From contig NZ_JABBGA010000002.1 in the NCBI RefSeq assembly GCF_012927165.1, positions 248,001 to 312,000 on the forward strand: DNA of 64,000 nucleotides, written 5' to 3'. This stretch comes from Zoogloea dura. Its GTDB lineage: Bacteria > Pseudomonadota > Gammaproteobacteria > Burkholderiales > Rhodocyclaceae. The notes under the pieces are model-generated. The model was not told the DNA's origin. It saw only the letters and a program-made list of their open reading frames with translations, and searched no databases. A program made the position numbers and the translations under genes. The first letter of the stretch is position 1. Every line of letters begins with the position of its first letter. Below, in pieces: positions 30,781-40,177 of the stretch.

Positions 30781-31863
30781 TTACTCGGAATCGGCGCGCT
30801 TCACCCGGCGCGCACGCACGGCTTCGGCCAGCACGTCGAGCACGGTCAGGCTGTCTTCCCAGCCGATACAGGCATCGGTGATGCTCTTGCCGTATTCCAG
30901 CTCGACACCGGGCTTCAGATCCTGGCGGCCTTCCTTCAGGTGCGACTCCACCATCACGCCGATGATGCGGTCTTCACCATTGGCCATCTGCGCCCCCACA
31001 TCCCGCGCCACTTCCACCTGCAGCTTGTGCTGCTTGCGGCTGTTGGCATGGGAGAAGTCCACCATCAGCTTGCCCGGCAGGCCGGAAGCGGCCAGCTCCT
31101 TGCAGGCGGCGTCCACGCTGGCCGCATCGTAGTTGGGGCCCTTGCCGCCGCGCAGGATCAGGTGGCAGTCCTCGTTGCCGGAGGTGGACACGATGGCCGA
31201 GTGGCCGGCCTTGGTCACCGACAGGAAATGGTGGGGCGACTGGGCCGCCTTGATCGCATCCACGGCGATGCGGATGTTGCCGTCGGTGCCGTTCTTGAAA
31301 CCCACCGGGCACGACAGGCCGGAGGCCAGCTCGCGGTGCACCTGGCTCTCGGTGGTACGGGCACCGATGGCGCCCCAGGAGATGAGGTCGGCGATGTACT
31401 GCGGCGTGATCATGTCGAGGAACTCGGTGCCGGCGGGCAGGCCCAGCTCGTTCACTTCCCACAGCAGCTTGCGGGCGATGCGCAGGCCTTCGTTGATGCG
31501 GAAGCTGCCGTCCATCATCGGGTCGTTGATGAGGCCCTTCCAGCCCACCGTGGTACGGGGCTTCTCGAAGTAGACCCGCATCACCACCAGCAGGTCGTTC
31601 TTGAGGCGGTCGGCCTCGGCCTTCAGGCGGCGGGCGTACTCCATGGCCGCGTCGGTGTCGTGGATCGAGCAGGGGCCGATCACCACCAGCAGGCGGTCGT
31701 CCGCGCCGAACAGGATGCGGTGGATCGCCGAGCGCGCCTCGAAAGCCGTCTCCGCCGCCTTGGGGGTGGCGGGAAACTCCCGCAGCATGTGGATCGGCGG
31801 AGCAAGCTCCTTGATCTCCCGGATACGGACATCGTCGATATGGACTTTCGAGGAGGCGTGCAT
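30781..31863 (-). CDS. aroG: 3-deoxy-7-phosphoheptulonate synthase (DAHP synthase, type I)
   Basis: Catalyses the first step of aromatic amino acid synthesis from PEP and erythrose-4-phosphate. The 360-residue protein has GPCSIHD, EKPRTTVGWKGLINDP, GARTTESQVHRELASGL, and KAGHSAIVSTSGNEDCH, all signatures of the AroF/G/H class. The start at MHASSKVHIDD (31863) is preferred over longer in-frame options because homologues begin near VRIREIKELAPP. Which aromatic acid inhibits it cannot be decided here. Confidence 0.95.
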   Translation of the reverse strand: MHASSKVHIDDVRIREIKELAPPIHMLREFPATPKAAETAFEARSAIHRILFGADDRLLVVIGPCSIHDTDAAMEYARRLKAEADRLKNDLLVVMRVYFEKPRTTVGWKGLINDPMMDGSFRINEGLRIARKLLWEVNELGLPAGTEFLDMITPQYIADLISWGAIGARTTESQVHRELASGLSCPVGFKNGTDGNIRIAVDAIKAAQSPHHFLSVTKAGHSAIVSTSGNEDCHLILRGGKGPNYDAASVDAACKELAASGLPGKLMVDFSHANSRKQHKLQVEVARDVGAQMANGEDRIIGVMVESHLKEGRQDLKPGVELEYGKSITDACIGWEDSLTVLDVLAEAVRARRVKRADSE

Positions 31864-31966
31864 GGTGAATCCTGTGGGCAACTTTGAGTGAGTCGATGAT
31901 TCTAGCCCATGGCCGCACCCCGGGGCCATGGGCGCGGCCTATCGGCGCGATGGAACTCCCGGCGAC

Positions 31967-33841
31967 TCACAGGATGACCTGGGTGCCCAGCTCGACCACC
32001 TGGTTGGCCGGTAACTTGAAGTAGGTGCCGGAACCCTCGGACTGGCGCACCATCCAGGCAAAAATGCTGCAGCGCCAACGTGGCAGCTTCCCCGGGCCGT
32101 CGACGATGGTCGAGCGGGCGACGAAGTAGGTCGTGGCCATCGGCTCGAGTTCCAGCCCGAACTTCGCAGCCAGGGCCAGTGCGGCCGGCACGTCGGGCTC
32201 CTCCCGGAAGCCGAAGCGGGCATCCACGTTGTAGATCCCGGGGGCAGGCTGGGTCACCTCGACCCGCTCGTCGTCCGACACCCGCGGAATGTTCTCATTC
32301 ACCACGTGCAGGAACACCGTGCGCTCGTGCATCACCTTGAAGTGCTTCAGGTTGTGGAACAGGGCGCTGGGCACCAGGCTCGGTTCCGAGGTGAGATACA
32401 CCGCCGTGCCAAACACATGCGGCACGTCGGGCAGCGGCCCCTTGATGAAGCCGTCCATCGGCACGTCGATCTGGCAACGCTGCTCGGCCACCAGGCGGGT
32501 GCCCTCCTTCCAGGTGGTCAGCAGCAGGAACAGGATTGCGCCCAGCACCATCGGCAGCCAGCCGCCCTCGCCCAGCTTGGTCAGGTTGGAGCTGAAGAAC
32601 AGCGTCTCGATCAGGCCGAAAGCCGCCAGGGCCACGAGCAGGCCGATGCGCAGGCGCCCCTCGGCGGTCAGTACGACAAAACCGGTCAGCAGGGTGGTGA
32701 TGATCATGGTGCCCGACACCGCGATGCCGTAGGCCGCCGCCAGCGCACCCGACGAGCGGAACTGCAGCACCAGCACGATCACCGCCACCAGCATCAGCCA
32801 ATTGACACTGGGAATGTAGATCTGCCCCCTCTCGGTGTCGGAGGTGTGCAGGATGCGCAGGCGCGGCAGGTAGCCCAGTCGTGTGGCCTGCAGGGTCATC
32901 GAATAGGCGCCGGTGATGGTGGCCTGGGAGGCGATCACCGTGGCCAGGGTCGCCAGCCCCACCAGCGGCAGCAGGAACCAGTCGGGTGCCAGCAGGTAGA
33001 AGGGGTTCTCGATGGCCACCGGCTCACGCAGCACCAGGGCGCCCTGGCCGAAGTAGTTGAGCACCAGCGACGGCCACACCAGGCAGTACCAGGCCAACCG
33101 CACGGGGCGCGCCCCGAAGTGTCCCATGTCGGCATACAAGGCCTCGCCCCCGGTCAGGGACAGGAACACCGCCGACAGCAGGATGAAGGCCAGATGGGGC
33201 TCATCCGCGGCAAATCGGATGGCGTATCGCGGGTCCAGGGCACGCAGCACATCGGGCGTCTGGACGATGCTGGCCACGCCCATGGCCGCCAGGGCCAGGA
33301 ACCAGATCACAGTGACCGGCCCGAAGAAGCGCCCGACCTGGCCGGTGCCGTGCTTCTGGATCATGAACAGGCCGATCAGGATGCCCACCGTGATGGGCAC
33401 CACGTAGTGCTCCAGGTGGGGCGTGGCGACACTGAGGCCCTCCACCGCAGACAGCACCGAGATGGCCGGGGTGATGATGGCGTCGCCGTAGAACAGCGCC
33501 GCCGCGAAGATCCCGCCGCCTACCGCCAGCATCGCCAGGCGCGGGCTGCGGGCCACCCGGCGGGCCAGCGCGGTGAGAGCCAACACACCGCCCTCCCCCT
33601 CGTTGTCGAAGCGCAGCACCACCCACACATACTTGAGGGACACCACCACCAGCACCGCCCAGAAGAAGGCCGACAGGGTAGCCAGCACATGGGCCTCGCT
33701 GGGGTCGATGCCGTGGGAGCCGGAGAAGGCCTCCTTGAAGGCATACAAGGGACTGGTACCGATATCCCCGTACACAACGCCCAGCGCTGCCAGGGCAAGC
33801 CCTGCAACACTGGAGCGGGATTCGGAATGCGGATTCTGCAT
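31967..33841 (-). CDS. kup: Kup/Trk-D type potassium uptake protein
   Basis: Kup is a proton-coupled K+ importer of the inner membrane. The 624-residue protein has the conserved N-terminus ALGVVYGDIGTSPLYAFKE, about 12 helices, the GGEALYADMGHFG segment, and a hydrophilic C-terminal domain (TTYFVARSTIV). ATG 33841 has GGAG upstream; the GTG at 33853 is less likely. The gene follows KdpE/KdpD-like regulators on the same strand, suggesting that they control this transporter or are its partners. Confidence 0.96.
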   Translation of the reverse strand: MQNPHSESRSSVAGLALAALGVVYGDIGTSPLYAFKEAFSGSHGIDPSEAHVLATLSAFFWAVLVVVSLKYVWVVLRFDNEGEGGVLALTALARRVARSPRLAMLAVGGGIFAAALFYGDAIITPAISVLSAVEGLSVATPHLEHYVVPITVGILIGLFMIQKHGTGQVGRFFGPVTVIWFLALAAMGVASIVQTPDVLRALDPRYAIRFAADEPHLAFILLSAVFLSLTGGEALYADMGHFGARPVRLAWYCLVWPSLVLNYFGQGALVLREPVAIENPFYLLAPDWFLLPLVGLATLATVIASQATITGAYSMTLQATRLGYLPRLRILHTSDTERGQIYIPSVNWLMLVAVIVLVLQFRSSGALAAAYGIAVSGTMIITTLLTGFVVLTAEGRLRIGLLVALAAFGLIETLFFSSNLTKLGEGGWLPMVLGAILFLLLTTWKEGTRLVAEQRCQIDVPMDGFIKGPLPDVPHVFGTAVYLTSEPSLVPSALFHNLKHFKVMHERTVFLHVVNENIPRVSDDERVEVTQPAPGIYNVDARFGFREEPDVPAALALAAKFGLELEPMATTYFVARSTIVDGPGKLPRWRCSIFAWMVRQSEGSGTYFKLPANQVVELGTQVIL

Positions 33842-33889
33842 GGAGTGCTCCACGAAAGACGAACGGGGAAAAGGATGGGAAACAGGAGA

Positions 33890-34573
33890 TCAGAGCCGGA
33901 ACCGGTAGCCCACCCCGGTTTCAGTCAGAAAATGGCGGGGCCGGGCCGGATCAGCCTCCAGCTTGTGGCGCAGGTGGCCCACGTAGATGCGCAGGTAGTG
34001 GCTGTTGTCGCTGGCGTCCGGCCCCCACACCAAGCGCAGCAGCTGGCGATGGGTCATGACCTTGCCGGCCTGGCCGACAAGCAGGCCGAGCAGCCGGAAC
34101 TCGATCGGGGTGAGCTTCACCGGCCCCCCGCCGCGACGCACCTCACGCAGGGAGAAATCCACCTCCACGTCACCGAAGCGGACGACCGCCTCTTCATCCA
34201 GGCGCCCGCGCCCGCGCCGCAGCAGGGCCCGCACGCGGGCCTGCAGCTCACCCACCGCGAAGGGCTTGGTCAGGTAGTCGTCGGCGCCGGCATCGAGCAC
34301 GCCGATCTTGTCGTGCTCGGTGGAGCGGGCGGACAGCACCAGCACCGGCGCCGACGACCAGGCCCTGAACGCGTCGATGAAGCGGGCGCCGTCGCCATCG
34401 GGCAGCCCCAGGTCGAGGATCACCAGGCCCGGCCTGCTGCGCCCCGCCTCGGCCAGGCCGCCGGCACAGCTCTCCGCCTCGACCACCGGCAGGCCCTCCC
34501 GCTCCAGCGCAAGCCGGACCACGTGGCGGATCTGCAGCTCGTCCTCGATCACCAGCACCGTGGCATCAGGCAT
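33890..34573 (-). CDS. kdpE: KdpE-type response regulator (OmpR family)
   Basis: A 227-residue DNA-binding regulator. The receiver has acidic VIEDE, phospho-Asp in LVILDLGLPDGDG, and Lys in YLTKPFAVGEL. The C-terminal winged helix has LTPIEFRLLGLLVGQAGKV and the KdpE-like end HLRHKLEADPARPRHFLTETGVGYRF. The true start MPDATVLVIEDE overlaps the kinase stop by eight bases; the upstream frame is not coding. In other bacteria KdpE controls kdpFABC, which is not in the window; kup is next. Confidence 0.9.
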   Translation of the reverse strand: MPDATVLVIEDELQIRHVVRLALEREGLPVVEAESCAGGLAEAGRSRPGLVILDLGLPDGDGARFIDAFRAWSSAPVLVLSARSTEHDKIGVLDAGADDYLTKPFAVGELQARVRALLRRGRGRLDEEAVVRFGDVEVDFSLREVRRGGGPVKLTPIEFRLLGLLVGQAGKVMTHRQLLRLVWGPDASDNSHYLRIYVGHLRHKLEADPARPRHFLTETGVGYRFRL

Positions 34574-36116
34574 GCGTCGGCACCTCGCCTGCAGCCTCGA
34601 GCTCGAAAGGCGGAGGCGTCCCTTTGGGCAGGGTGAAGACCACGCAGCCACCGCCCTGTGCAGGATTGAAGGCCCGGATCCGGCCGCCATGGGCCTCGAC
34701 GATGGTCCGGCAGATGGCCAGTCCGAGCCCCATCCCGGCGATGGGCACCTCGGCCTGGCCGCGCTCAAAAAGTGCGAACACCTGCTCCAGCCGGTCCGGC
34801 GGAAAGCCCGTGCCACCGCTGACGACCCTGAACTCCACCGCCTCGCCGGCATCATGGGCCGACAGCACGATGGGCGATTCGGCCGGTGAATACTTGGCGG
34901 CATTCTCGAGCAGGTTGCAGAAGACTCGCTCCATCAGCACCGCATCGATCTCGAGCAAGGGCTGCTCACCCAGTCCCTCGACCCGCAGGACGCGGCCCGC
35001 CAGCACGCTCTCGAGCAGCTTCAGGCTGGCGCCCACCACCTCCTCGGCGGGCTGCCACTCGCGCCGCAGCTCCACCCGCCCGCTGCGCAGGCGGGCCATG
35101 TCGAGCAGGTTGCCGACCATGCCGTTGAGCCGGAAGGCCTGGTCGCGGATCGCCAGCGCGTTGACGCGGGCCTCCTCGGGCAGCGGCCGGGGGCCGGTCA
35201 GCATCGAGTCGGCCAGGCCGTAGAGCGCGGTCAGCGGCGTCCTTACGTCATGGGACAGGGCCGACAGCAAGGTGCTGCGCAGCCGTTCGGAAACCGCCTC
35301 CAGCTGGGCAGCCTGGGCCACCTCGACAAAATGCAGGCGCTCCACGGCGGTCACCACCAGGGCCGCCAGCCCCTCCAGCAAGGGCGCCATGGCAGCATCG
35401 TCGCCCCTGCGCAGCACCAGCAAGACCCCCCGGTTACGGGTCGCCCCAGCCAGCGGCAGCAGGTCGCAACAGCGCCCACCACGCCGCGGCAGCCGGCTCG
35501 GGTGGCCGTCGGCCATGACCTCCCGCAGCACCTCGTCGGGCACATCCAGCTCGCCGTCGCCGGCACACGGGAGGGCCGGCCCCTGGTCGGCCGGCAGCAC
35601 CAGGCGACCACGGGCATCACCCCGCACAAGCAGGAAACGCTCCACCGCATCGGCCACCTGGGCCACGCTCATCGCTCCGGCCAGCTCACGCGCCAGGTCG
35701 TACAAGGCCCTGGCAAGACGCTCGCGGCGGGCTGCCTCGGTGGCCTGGGCACGCAGCCCGGCCGTCAGCTGCCCCACCACCAGGGACACCACCAGCATCA
35801 CGACAAAGGTAAGCAGGTGGCGCGCATGGCTCACCTCGAGCGAAAAGCGCGGCGGCACGAACAGGAAATCGAACAGCGCCACCCCCAGCACCGACGCCAG
35901 CACCGCGGCACCGCGCCCGGCCAGCACCGCCACCAGCACCACGGCGAGCAGGAACAGCATCACCGTGTTGGGCAGATCGAGGGCCGGCTGGAACGGGAAG
36001 ATCAGCGCCGCAGTCAGGCCGCACACGCCCACAGCCAGCCCGTAGCGGCGAAGCACCGTGGGGAAATCCGGGGAGCGAAGGGCTGGCATCAGGAACATCA
36101 GGTTCGGAAGGCGCAT
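34566..36116 (-). CDS. Short KdpD-like sensor histidine kinase lacking the N-terminal KdpD/Usp domains
   Basis: At 516 residues this is far shorter than canonical KdpD (about 900). It begins with the DUF4118-like four-helix region (FPFQPALDLPNTVMLFLLAV), then a GAF-like domain, the H-box LSALSHDVRTPLTALYGL and N-box NLLENAAKYSP. The N-terminal cytosolic KdpD and Usp domains are absent. The G1 box reads VVSGGTGFP where VVDNGPG is expected, so the adenine-contacting Asp is Ser; the G2 box GMGLGLAICR is intact. It pairs with the downstream KdpE. Activity may be altered. ATGs at 36098 and 36089 are alternative starts. Confidence 0.88.
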   Translation of the reverse strand: MRLPNLMFLMPALRSPDFPTVLRRYGLAVGVCGLTAALIFPFQPALDLPNTVMLFLLAVVLVAVLAGRGAAVLASVLGVALFDFLFVPPRFSLEVSHARHLLTFVVMLVVSLVVGQLTAGLRAQATEAARRERLARALYDLARELAGAMSVAQVADAVERFLLVRGDARGRLVLPADQGPALPCAGDGELDVPDEVLREVMADGHPSRLPRRGGRCCDLLPLAGATRNRGVLLVLRRGDDAAMAPLLEGLAALVVTAVERLHFVEVAQAAQLEAVSERLRSTLLSALSHDVRTPLTALYGLADSMLTGPRPLPEEARVNALAIRDQAFRLNGMVGNLLDMARLRSGRVELRREWQPAEEVVGASLKLLESVLAGRVLRVEGLGEQPLLEIDAVLMERVFCNLLENAAKYSPAESPIVLSAHDAGEAVEFRVVSGGTGFPPDRLEQVFALFERGQAEVPIAGMGLGLAICRTIVEAHGGRIRAFNPAQGGGCVVFTLPKGTPPPFELEAAGEVPTHA

Positions 36117-36203
36117 GGGCTACCGGCAGGAGACCTGAAAATTGTTGCACCGCTCATATAAAAATGGCGTAAACACACTGCAACGAAAGGATTCGTCGAT
36201 CTA

Positions 36204-36223
36204 TACTGTATACACATACAGCA
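36204..36223. promoter_or_regulatory. LexA (SOS) box
   Basis: TACTGTATACACATACAGCA matches the proteobacterial LexA operator CTG-N10-CAG with an AT-rich alternating core, 18 of 20 bases in line with TACTGTATATATATACAGTA. It overlaps a -10-like TATACT and ends 19 bases before the radical SAM start codon, an ideal repressor position. Confidence 0.82.
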
Positions 36224-36242
36224 AAATCCGACAACTCCCGAC

Positions 36243-37325
36243 ATGCCCGCCCCTCTTCCGCCCCATGGCCGTGGCAGCCGGCTGAACCCTGGCAACCGCT
36301 TCAGCGACTGGCAGCGGGATGGCTTCGATGACGGCTGGCAGGATGCCGGCGACACCGGCCCGCCGCCTCCCGCGACCATCCTGCTGGTCGAGCGCAGCCG
36401 CTCGGTGATCTCCCGCAACACCTCGCCCGACGTGCCCTTCAGCCAGTCGATCAACCCCTACAAAGGCTGTGAACATGGCTGCGCCTATTGCTTCGCGCGG
36501 CCTGGCCACGCCTACCTGGGCCTGTCCCCCGGCCTCGACTTCGAAACGCATATCGTCTGGAAGCCCGACGCCCCCGAGATCCTGCGCCGGGAGCTGGCCT
36601 CTCCCCGCTACCGCTGCCTGCCCATCGCCCTGGGGATCAACACTGACGGCTGGCAGCCGGTGGAGCGGCGCCTCAGGCTGAGCCGTCACCTCCTCGAGAT
36701 CCTCTGCGAGACCCGCCACCCGGTGTCCATCGTCACCAAGTCGGCGCTGATCGAGCGGGACCTGGACCTGCTCTCCGACATGGCCCGGGACAATCTGGTG
36801 AATGTGATGTTTTCGGTGACCACCCTCGACCCGCAGCTCGCCCGCAAGCTCGAGCCCCGCGCCGCCTCACCGGCCCGCCGCCTGGCCGCCATGGCGCGTC
36901 TGCACCAGGCCGGAGTGCCCGTGGGCGTGCTGTTCGCCCCGCTGATCCCGGCCATCAACGACCACGAGCTGGAGCGGGTGCTGGAAGCGTCCCGGCAGGC
37001 CGGAGCCACCCAGGCCGGCTACGTGCTGCTGCGCCTGCCCAACGAGCTGAAGCAATTGTTCGCCGACTGGCTCGACAGCCACTTCCCGGACCGGGCCGCC
37101 CATGTTCACAGCCTGCTCCGGCAAATGCGCGGCGGAGCGCTCAATGACAGCCAGTTCGGCCGTCGCATGCGCGGCCAGGGTGTGTTTGCCGACCTGTACA
37201 GCCAGCGCCTGAAACGGATCTGTGCCCGCCTGGGCCTCAACCGGGAACGCCTGGCGCTGAATACCACGGCCTTCCGGCCGCCTCGCTCCGGCACGGCCGA
37301 CAGCCCCCAGATGCCGCTGTTCTGA
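36243..37325 (+). CDS. PA0069-family radical SAM protein (spore photoproduct lyase-like)
   Basis: A 360-residue radical SAM protein with the 4Fe-4S motif CEHGCAYC (Cys76, Cys80, Cys83) following VISRNTSPDVPFSQSINPYKG, and the HIVWKPDAPEILRREL and HPVSIVTKSALIERDLDLL segments of the Rv2578c/PA0069 family. Members resemble spore photoproduct lyase and may repair nucleic acids, but the reaction is not established. A LexA box lies just upstream, fitting DNA damage induction; I recall PA0069 being listed in the P. aeruginosa LexA regulon. The gene is transcribed alone. Confidence 0.9.
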   Translation: MPAPLPPHGRGSRLNPGNRFSDWQRDGFDDGWQDAGDTGPPPPATILLVERSRSVISRNTSPDVPFSQSINPYKGCEHGCAYCFARPGHAYLGLSPGLDFETHIVWKPDAPEILRRELASPRYRCLPIALGINTDGWQPVERRLRLSRHLLEILCETRHPVSIVTKSALIERDLDLLSDMARDNLVNVMFSVTTLDPQLARKLEPRAASPARRLAAMARLHQAGVPVGVLFAPLIPAINDHELERVLEASRQAGATQAGYVLLRLPNELKQLFADWLDSHFPDRAAHVHSLLRQMRGGALNDSQFGRRMRGQGVFADLYSQRLKRICARLGLNRERLALNTTAFRPPRSGTADSPQMPLF

Positions 37326-37351
37326 GGCCTGCTCCTGCCGCCCCGCCCGGC

Positions 37352-37894
37352 TCAGCGCCCGTAGCGGATCCCCCAGCCGGATCCGCCGTACCCCCAGGGG
37401 CGCCCGTAGCGGTGGTAGGGGGAGCCAAAGACGCCACCGTAGTTCAGGTACAGGGAAGAGTTCCACTCCGCGTCACGCCAGGCCCGGCGATAAGCCTCCG
37501 CCCGGGCCCGCTCGGCAGCCGCCTGCGCAGCCTGCTCGCGGCGGATCTTGTCGGCCGCGGCCTCGTCCCGCGCCCAGCGCTCCTGGGCCTCGACCAGCGC
37601 ATCGAGCACCTCCGGCACCACCCCTTGCTCCTGCAGACGCAGGGCCGCGGACGGCGTCAGGACGTGGCGGGTGCCCGTGCTACGCAGGATCTCCAGTTGT
37701 TCGGGGAGCGGAATTCCGCGGCGCGACAGGGCCACCACCTCGTCCAGGCCGAGCGGCCGGCCCGGACGGGCCGCCTCGATCTGCGCCAGGGCCGCCGGAT
37801 CCAGCCGACGGATGGCGCGCGGGTCAGCAGAGGGCGTCACGCAGGCGCTCAGGCTGCCGGCCACCAGCAGCCAGCCCAGGCGCCACCGGCTCAC
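37352..37894 (-). CDS. Hypothetical lipoprotein
   Basis: A 180-residue protein with a lipoprotein signal (LLVAGSLSAC, Cys18). The middle has a helical segment (LGLDEVVALSRRGIPLPEQLEILRSTGTRHVLTPSAALRLQEQGVVPEVLDALV broken into two repeats resembling short helical hairpins), then an Ala/Arg/Glu coiled coil and a Gly/Tyr-rich tail. No named family is recognised. It overlaps the upstream PilJ-N-type gene by four bases, so the two envelope proteins are likely produced together. Confidence 0.75.
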   Translation of the reverse strand: MSRWRLGWLLVAGSLSACVTPSADPRAIRRLDPAALAQIEAARPGRPLGLDEVVALSRRGIPLPEQLEILRSTGTRHVLTPSAALRLQEQGVVPEVLDALVEAQERWARDEAAADKIRREQAAQAAAERARAEAYRRAWRDAEWNSSLYLNYGGVFGSPYHRYGRPWGYGGSGWGIRYGR

Positions 37895-38691
37895 GCCTCA
37901 CCCTCCCGGGCGGCGCGCTCGTACAGACCCACGATCAGCTCCATTTCCTCGAGGATGCGCTCGCTGGTGGTAGCCACGTCGGCCGCCGCCTTGTCCTGGT
38001 TGCCGCTGTCCCGCAGGGTCAGTGCGTTGCGGAAGAAGTACCACTGCTGCTCCACCAGGGCCAGCCCGGCCTGGATCTGTCCGGCCCCCGGGCGTGGCGC
38101 CTTGAGCTCCTCATGGGCGCGGGCAAACTCGCTCATCGCCTGCTCGAGCATCTCGCCAGCCGGCCCGGGCAGGACGCCCAGGCGCCGGAACAGGTAGGCC
38201 TTGGCCATGCGCTGGGACAACATGCGCTGCCGCCCCGACACGTTCACCAGGCGCCCCGCCGGCTTGGCATAGGCCCGCTCGTAGGCCAGCGTGAGCTTGT
38301 GCGCAGCGCCCAGCACGGCCTCGCTGCCCGACCATACGGCCTGGCCGTTGCTGCGGATGTCGGCGAGCAGCGGCCGGAAGCGCCCCCACTCATGCTCCAG
38401 CTGCAGGTGCAGGCCGCGCAGCTCGTCGCTGGGCAGGAGCGCGCCGAGTTCGGCCAGCTGCTGCTCGAACAACGATATCGACTGGTTCAGGATGAGCTTG
38501 GCCCGCTCGGGCAGCACCCCCAGCACCAGCATCGCCCAGGCTTTGGCGGTGCGCTGGGACAGCATGCGCTGGCGGCCCGACTTGTTGATGGCGGCGGCGA
38601 GGCCATGGAGCGGCGCCAGCGGCCCCGCCCCCCAGGCCGCCGTCATCGCCAGGCAGCAGCCGGCGAGGATCAGGAAGCCGCGCCGGTCCAT
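37891..38691 (-). CDS. Exported PilJ/NarX-type sensor-like protein, no signalling domain
   Basis: A 266-residue protein with an N-terminal export signal (MDRRGFLILAGCCLA, a possible Tat motif) and two copies of the PilJ_N/type IV pili chemotaxis-transducer motif: SGRQRMLSQR at residues 38-47 and 152-161. In NarX/PilJ this motif forms the periplasmic ligand-binding helices; here no HAMP, kinase or MCP part follows, so it would be a free periplasmic binder. It overlaps the downstream lipoprotein gene and follows tldD by three bases. The role is unknown. Confidence 0.8.
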   Translation of the reverse strand: MDRRGFLILAGCCLAMTAAWGAGPLAPLHGLAAAINKSGRQRMLSQRTAKAWAMLVLGVLPERAKLILNQSISLFEQQLAELGALLPSDELRGLHLQLEHEWGRFRPLLADIRSNGQAVWSGSEAVLGAAHKLTLAYERAYAKPAGRLVNVSGRQRMLSQRMAKAYLFRRLGVLPGPAGEMLEQAMSEFARAHEELKAPRPGAGQIQAGLALVEQQWYFFRNALTLRDSGNQDKAAADVATTSERILEEMELIVGLYERAAREGEA

Positions 38692-38694
38692 GGT

Positions 38695-40149
38695 TCAGCC
38701 GGTTCCGCCGACGGTCAGACCGTCGATGCGCAGGGTCGGCTGGCCGACCCCCACGGGCACGCTCTGGCCGTCCTTGCCGCAGGTCCCCACGCCCGGATCG
38801 AGGGCCAGATCGTTGCCGATCATGGACACCCGGGTCAGGCAGTCAGGGCCGTTGCCGATCAGGGTGGCGCCCTTCACCGGACGGGTCACCTTGCCGTCCT
38901 CGATGAGGTAGCACTCGGAGGTGGAGAAGACGAACTTGCCGGAGGTGATGTCCACCTGGCCACCACCGAAGTTGGCCGCGTACAGGCCGTTCTTCACCGA
39001 GGCGATGATCTCGGCCGGTTCATGCTGGCCGGCCAGCATGATGGTGTTGGTCATGCGCGGCAGGGGCAGGTGGGCAAAGGACTCGCGGCGGCCGTTGCCG
39101 GTGGGCTTGACGCCCATCAGGCGGGCATTGAGCGTGTCCTGCATGTAGCCGGTGAGGATCCCGTCCTCGATCAGCACGGTGCGCTGGGTCGGGTTGCCCT
39201 CGTCGTCGATGGTCAGGGAGCCGCGGCGATCCGGCAGGGTGCCGTCGTCCACCACGGTGACGCCCTTGGCCGCCACCTGCTGGCCGATGCGGCCGGCGAA
39301 GGCGGAGCTTTCCTTGCGGTTGAAGTCGCCCTCCAGGCCATGGCCAATGGCCTCGTGGAGGAGGATGCCCGGCCAGCCGTTGCCCAGCACCACGGTCATG
39401 GAGCCTGCCGGGGCCGGCGAGGCACCGAGGTTGACCCGCGCCTGATGCACCGCCGCCCGGGCATAGCCGGTCAGCACCTCGTCGCTGAAATGGCCGTAGT
39501 CGTAGCGACCGCCACCGCCGCCCGAGCCCTGCTCGCGGCGGCCGTTCTCCTCCATGATCACCGTCACCGAGACCCGCACCAGCGGCCGCACGTCGGCGGC
39601 CAGGTGGCCGTCGCTGCGCGCCACCAGCACCACCTCCCAGGAGCCCACCAGGCTGGCCATCACCTCCTTGACCCGCGGATCCTCGGCCCGCGCCATGCTT
39701 TCCAGGCGCTCCAGCAGCTTGACCTTGGCCACGTCGTCCAGCGAACCGTGGGGGTTGTCGGCCCGGTACAGGGCCAGCGGCGGCTTGCGCACGGCCTCGA
39801 TCTTGTGGGTCTTGCGGCGGCCGCTGTCGGCGATCGCGCGGGTCGCGTCGGCGGCGTCCTTGAGGGCCTTCAGGCTGATGTCGTCGGAGTAGGCGAAGGC
39901 GGTCTTCTCGCCGGTGATGGCGCGCACGCCCACACCCTGCTCGATGTTGAAGCTGCCCGACTTGACGATGCCCTCCTCCAGGCTCCAGGCCTCGGAGCGG
40001 TGGTACTGGAAGTACAGGTCGGCGTAGTCGAGCTTGTGGCGGAAGAGCTTGCCGAAGACCTTGTCCAGGTCCTCGAAGTCCAGGTCGTAGGGCTTCAGCA
40101 GCAGCTTGCTGGCGATCTTGAGGGGGTTGGGGGGCGGATTCTTGCTCAT
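38695..40149 (-). CDS. tldD: Metalloprotease TldD
   Basis: TldD, with TldE/PmbA, is a zinc protease that degrades or matures peptides such as microcin B17 and CcdA. The 484-residue protein has the zinc motif [11 protein letters not shown], the N-terminal [18 protein letters not shown] and the C-terminal [20 protein letters not shown]. The length is normal. No pmbA is in the window. It follows the nitrilase-family gene by 28 bases, a gene order seen in many betaproteobacteria. Confidence 0.96.
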   Translation of the reverse strand: MSKNPPPNPLKIASKLLLKPYDLDFEDLDKVFGKLFRHKLDYADLYFQYHRSEAWSLEEGIVKSGSFNIEQGVGVRAITGEKTAFAYSDDISLKALKDAADATRAIADSGRRKTHKIEAVRKPPLALYRADNPHGSLDDVAKVKLLERLESMARAEDPRVKEVMASLVGSWEVVLVARSDGHLAADVRPLVRVSVTVIMEENGRREQGSGGGGGRYDYGHFSDEVLTGYARAAVHQARVNLGASPAPAGSMTVVLGNGWPGILLHEAIGHGLEGDFNRKESSAFAGRIGQQVAAKGVTVVDDGTLPDRRGSLTIDDEGNPTQRTVLIEDGILTGYMQDTLNARLMGVKPTGNGRRESFAHLPLPRMTNTIMLAGQHEPAEIIASVKNGLYAANFGGGQVDITSGKFVFSTSECYLIEDGKVTRPVKGATLIGNGPDCLTRVSMIGNDLALDPGVGTCGKDGQSVPVGVGQPTLRIDGLTVGGTG

Positions 40150-40177
40150 GATGTGTCGGGTCCGGAATGCGTTGGGG

